Part shown: positions 63,052 to 64,000 of the stretch, piece after piece
Numbering within the stretch: the first letter of the stretch is position 1
How the letters are laid out: every line of letters starts with the position of its first letter
Source of the DNA: an uncultured Bacteroides sp.
Lineage (GTDB): Bacteria; Bacteroidota; Bacteroidia; Bacteroidales; Bacteroidaceae
NCBI GenBank assembly: GCA_900766195.1
Contig: CAAFUN010000033.1
Span: 43,614 to 107,613 of the forward strand
Direction: 5' to 3'
DNA length: 64,000 nucleotides
Notes under the pieces: model-generated
The model's database searches: none
Told to the model about the DNA's origin: nothing
What the model saw: only the letters and a program-made list of their open reading frames with translations
Translations under genes and position numbers: made by a program

Positions 63052-63885
63052 TTATGGCATAAATACTTTAAAATAGCCTAAATGACACACCCCGTTCGAA
63101 GCATTACTTTCAGTCATGTTTAGCTTCACATAACGAGCCTTCACTGCAGTAAATGCACAATCCGTATATGGTGGATAGTTAGGGCTGGAAAGTTTTTTAT
63201 CTATAGGCTCTCGAAATATTTCTCCTCCTGTAGATTCAAAATTAGTTCCATCAATACTATACAAAATGCCGACCCTTCTAACGTGTATATAGACATTTTT
63301 ACCGGACATACGCCAACCTAGTCGTACTTGATTAATCTCCATCTCCTTTTTCAAATCTATGATAATCCAATGTGGTAGAGGAGCTGGAGTACTATAATTA
63401 CTGTGCCAGTAATTCGTTTGATTATCATCAAAGATAGCATTGACTCCACCACCATCACCGACCTGCACATCTGAACAAATAGCACTCCATCTCAAAGGAT
63501 CCTTCTCATCAGGATTAACAATCTCAATATGATTTATTCCATTAGTACGCTGAACTACTTGAAGCGTCAAGCGATGTAAGCCAAGTACTACAGAAACAAT
63601 GCCAATCCGGGTACTTTCTCCGGTATTAGCTTTATAGTGAAGGGTTAAGAGACCATTACTGTCTACACTGCCCGAACACCACTCCGAGCCCTCTCGTGGA
63701 ACAACAGTCCCCGATGAACGGTCTGTTTTCAATTGGACAGTGGAAGAACCTTCTGATTTGTCAACTAGAATTCTGCTTTCACTCTTATTGTTCTCAAAAA
63801 CAGCATATCCATAATAAGGAGCTTCATCTTCTTTACAAGAGAATAAAACAAGGGCAGTCAATGCTATAATTATTATTTTTTTCAT
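63052..63885 (-). CDS. Discoidin-domain (F5/8 type C) surface lipoprotein with BACON-like N-terminus
   Basis: A 277-residue lipoprotein (VLFSC, Cys17). Residues 35-115 form a BACON-like Ig module (STVQLKTDRSSGTV, GIVSVVLGLHRLTLQVVQR), and residues about 130-277 a discoidin/F5_F8 type C domain (ICSDVQVGDGGG, WHSNYSTPAPLPHWIIIDL, and CAFTAVKARYVKLNMTES). Discoidin domains often bind carbohydrate, and proteins like this accompany PULs as surface glycan-binding proteins. It is upstream of GH31 on the same strand with a 266-base gap. SusC/SusD partners, if any, would lie beyond the end of the window. Confidence 0.75.
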   Translation of the reverse strand: MKKIIIIALTALVLFSCKEDEAPYYGYAVFENNKSESRILVDKSEGSSTVQLKTDRSSGTVVPREGSEWCSGSVDSNGLLTLHYKANTGESTRIGIVSVVLGLHRLTLQVVQRTNGINHIEIVNPDEKDPLRWSAICSDVQVGDGGGVNAIFDDNQTNYWHSNYSTPAPLPHWIIIDLKKEMEINQVRLGWRMSGKNVYIHVRRVGILYSIDGTNFESTGGEIFREPIDKKLSSPNYPPYTDCAFTAVKARYVKLNMTESNASNGVCHLGYFKVFMP

Positions 63886-64000
63886 AACCTATCTCACTGC
63901 TGTCCGGAGAAATATTCTCAAAACAGCTATTATTAATTAATACTCAGCTAGTTACGAGGCTTATAAAATTTTTCGATTAGAAATCATAGTTTTGCAAGAA

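Noticed and set aside
1..64000. Search by eye for tRNA, rRNA and common riboswitches
   Set aside because: No T-loop GTTCGAAT-type clusters with matching acceptor stems, no rRNA-like stretch and no recognisable riboswitch core were found.

Overview
The window looks like a chromosome segment of a gut Bacteroides (order Bacteroidales). The evidence is a SusC/SusD pair, many Bacteroides-type promoter elements (TAnnTTTG at -7, sometimes with TTTG at about -33), lipoproteins with short Bacteroidota signal peptides, moderate-to-low GC, and VanZ, LrgAB, CdaA and SpoIID/AmpG-like genes typical of the group. I found no rRNA, tRNA, CRISPR array, phage or intact insertion sequence.

Layout. 0.1-3 kb: a glycosyltransferase, radC, a SufT/MIP18-like protein and lpxH. 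3-3.8 kb: a gene-free stretch with a four-unit 22-bp tandem repeat and a dispersed 20-bp repeat. 3.8-7.6 kb (minus): alkaline phosphatase and pta-ackA. 7.9-11 kb (plus): lrgAB and two GNAT-fold proteins. 11-15.7 kb (minus): folP, cdaA, tldD, tldE. 15.8-23.6 kb: murF, a VanZ-like protein, an HhH protein, an antiporter with lolD, asd, and an HU-like protein with a palindrome-rich leader.

23.9-57.2 kb is the main interest: what looks like a very complete peptidoglycan (murein) scavenging and recycling locus. A minus-strand susC-susD-lipoprotein-GHL10 hydrolase unit and a sugar kinase lie next to a long plus-strand series that starts at a divergent promoter. In order this series encodes NamZ, an SSS symporter, an amidase_3-type amidase, a metallophosphoesterase/beta-propeller, a two-part glycosyltransferase, a GalT/HIT-like protein (DUF4922), a SpoIID protein without signal peptide, an AmpG-like permease with a ~200-residue periplasmic insert, a second NamZ, a D-lactate-dehydrogenase-like FAD/Fe-S protein, an HGSNAT-like acyltransferase, a MurK-type kinase, MurQ and a serine hydrolase/SGNH fusion. 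A strong terminator closes it.

Proposed flow (inference from families and order): amidases strip stem peptides; the GHL10 enzyme cuts denuded glycan; SusCD imports pieces; NamZ releases MurNAc; the SSS and AmpG-like carriers bring sugars or muropeptides into the cytoplasm; the kinases phosphorylate MurNAc/GlcNAc; MurQ splits MurNAc-6-P into GlcNAc-6-P and D-lactate; and the FAD/Fe-S protein oxidises the D-lactate. The cytoplasmic SpoIID, glycosyltransferase and GalT/HIT trio has no place in known recycling schemes.

57.3-64 kb (minus): a second glycan unit with a discoidin-domain lipoprotein, a large GH31 enzyme carrying dockerin and cohesin-like domains, and a GH109-like NAD-dependent glycosidase. 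It may act on alpha-GalNAc of mucin O-glycans.
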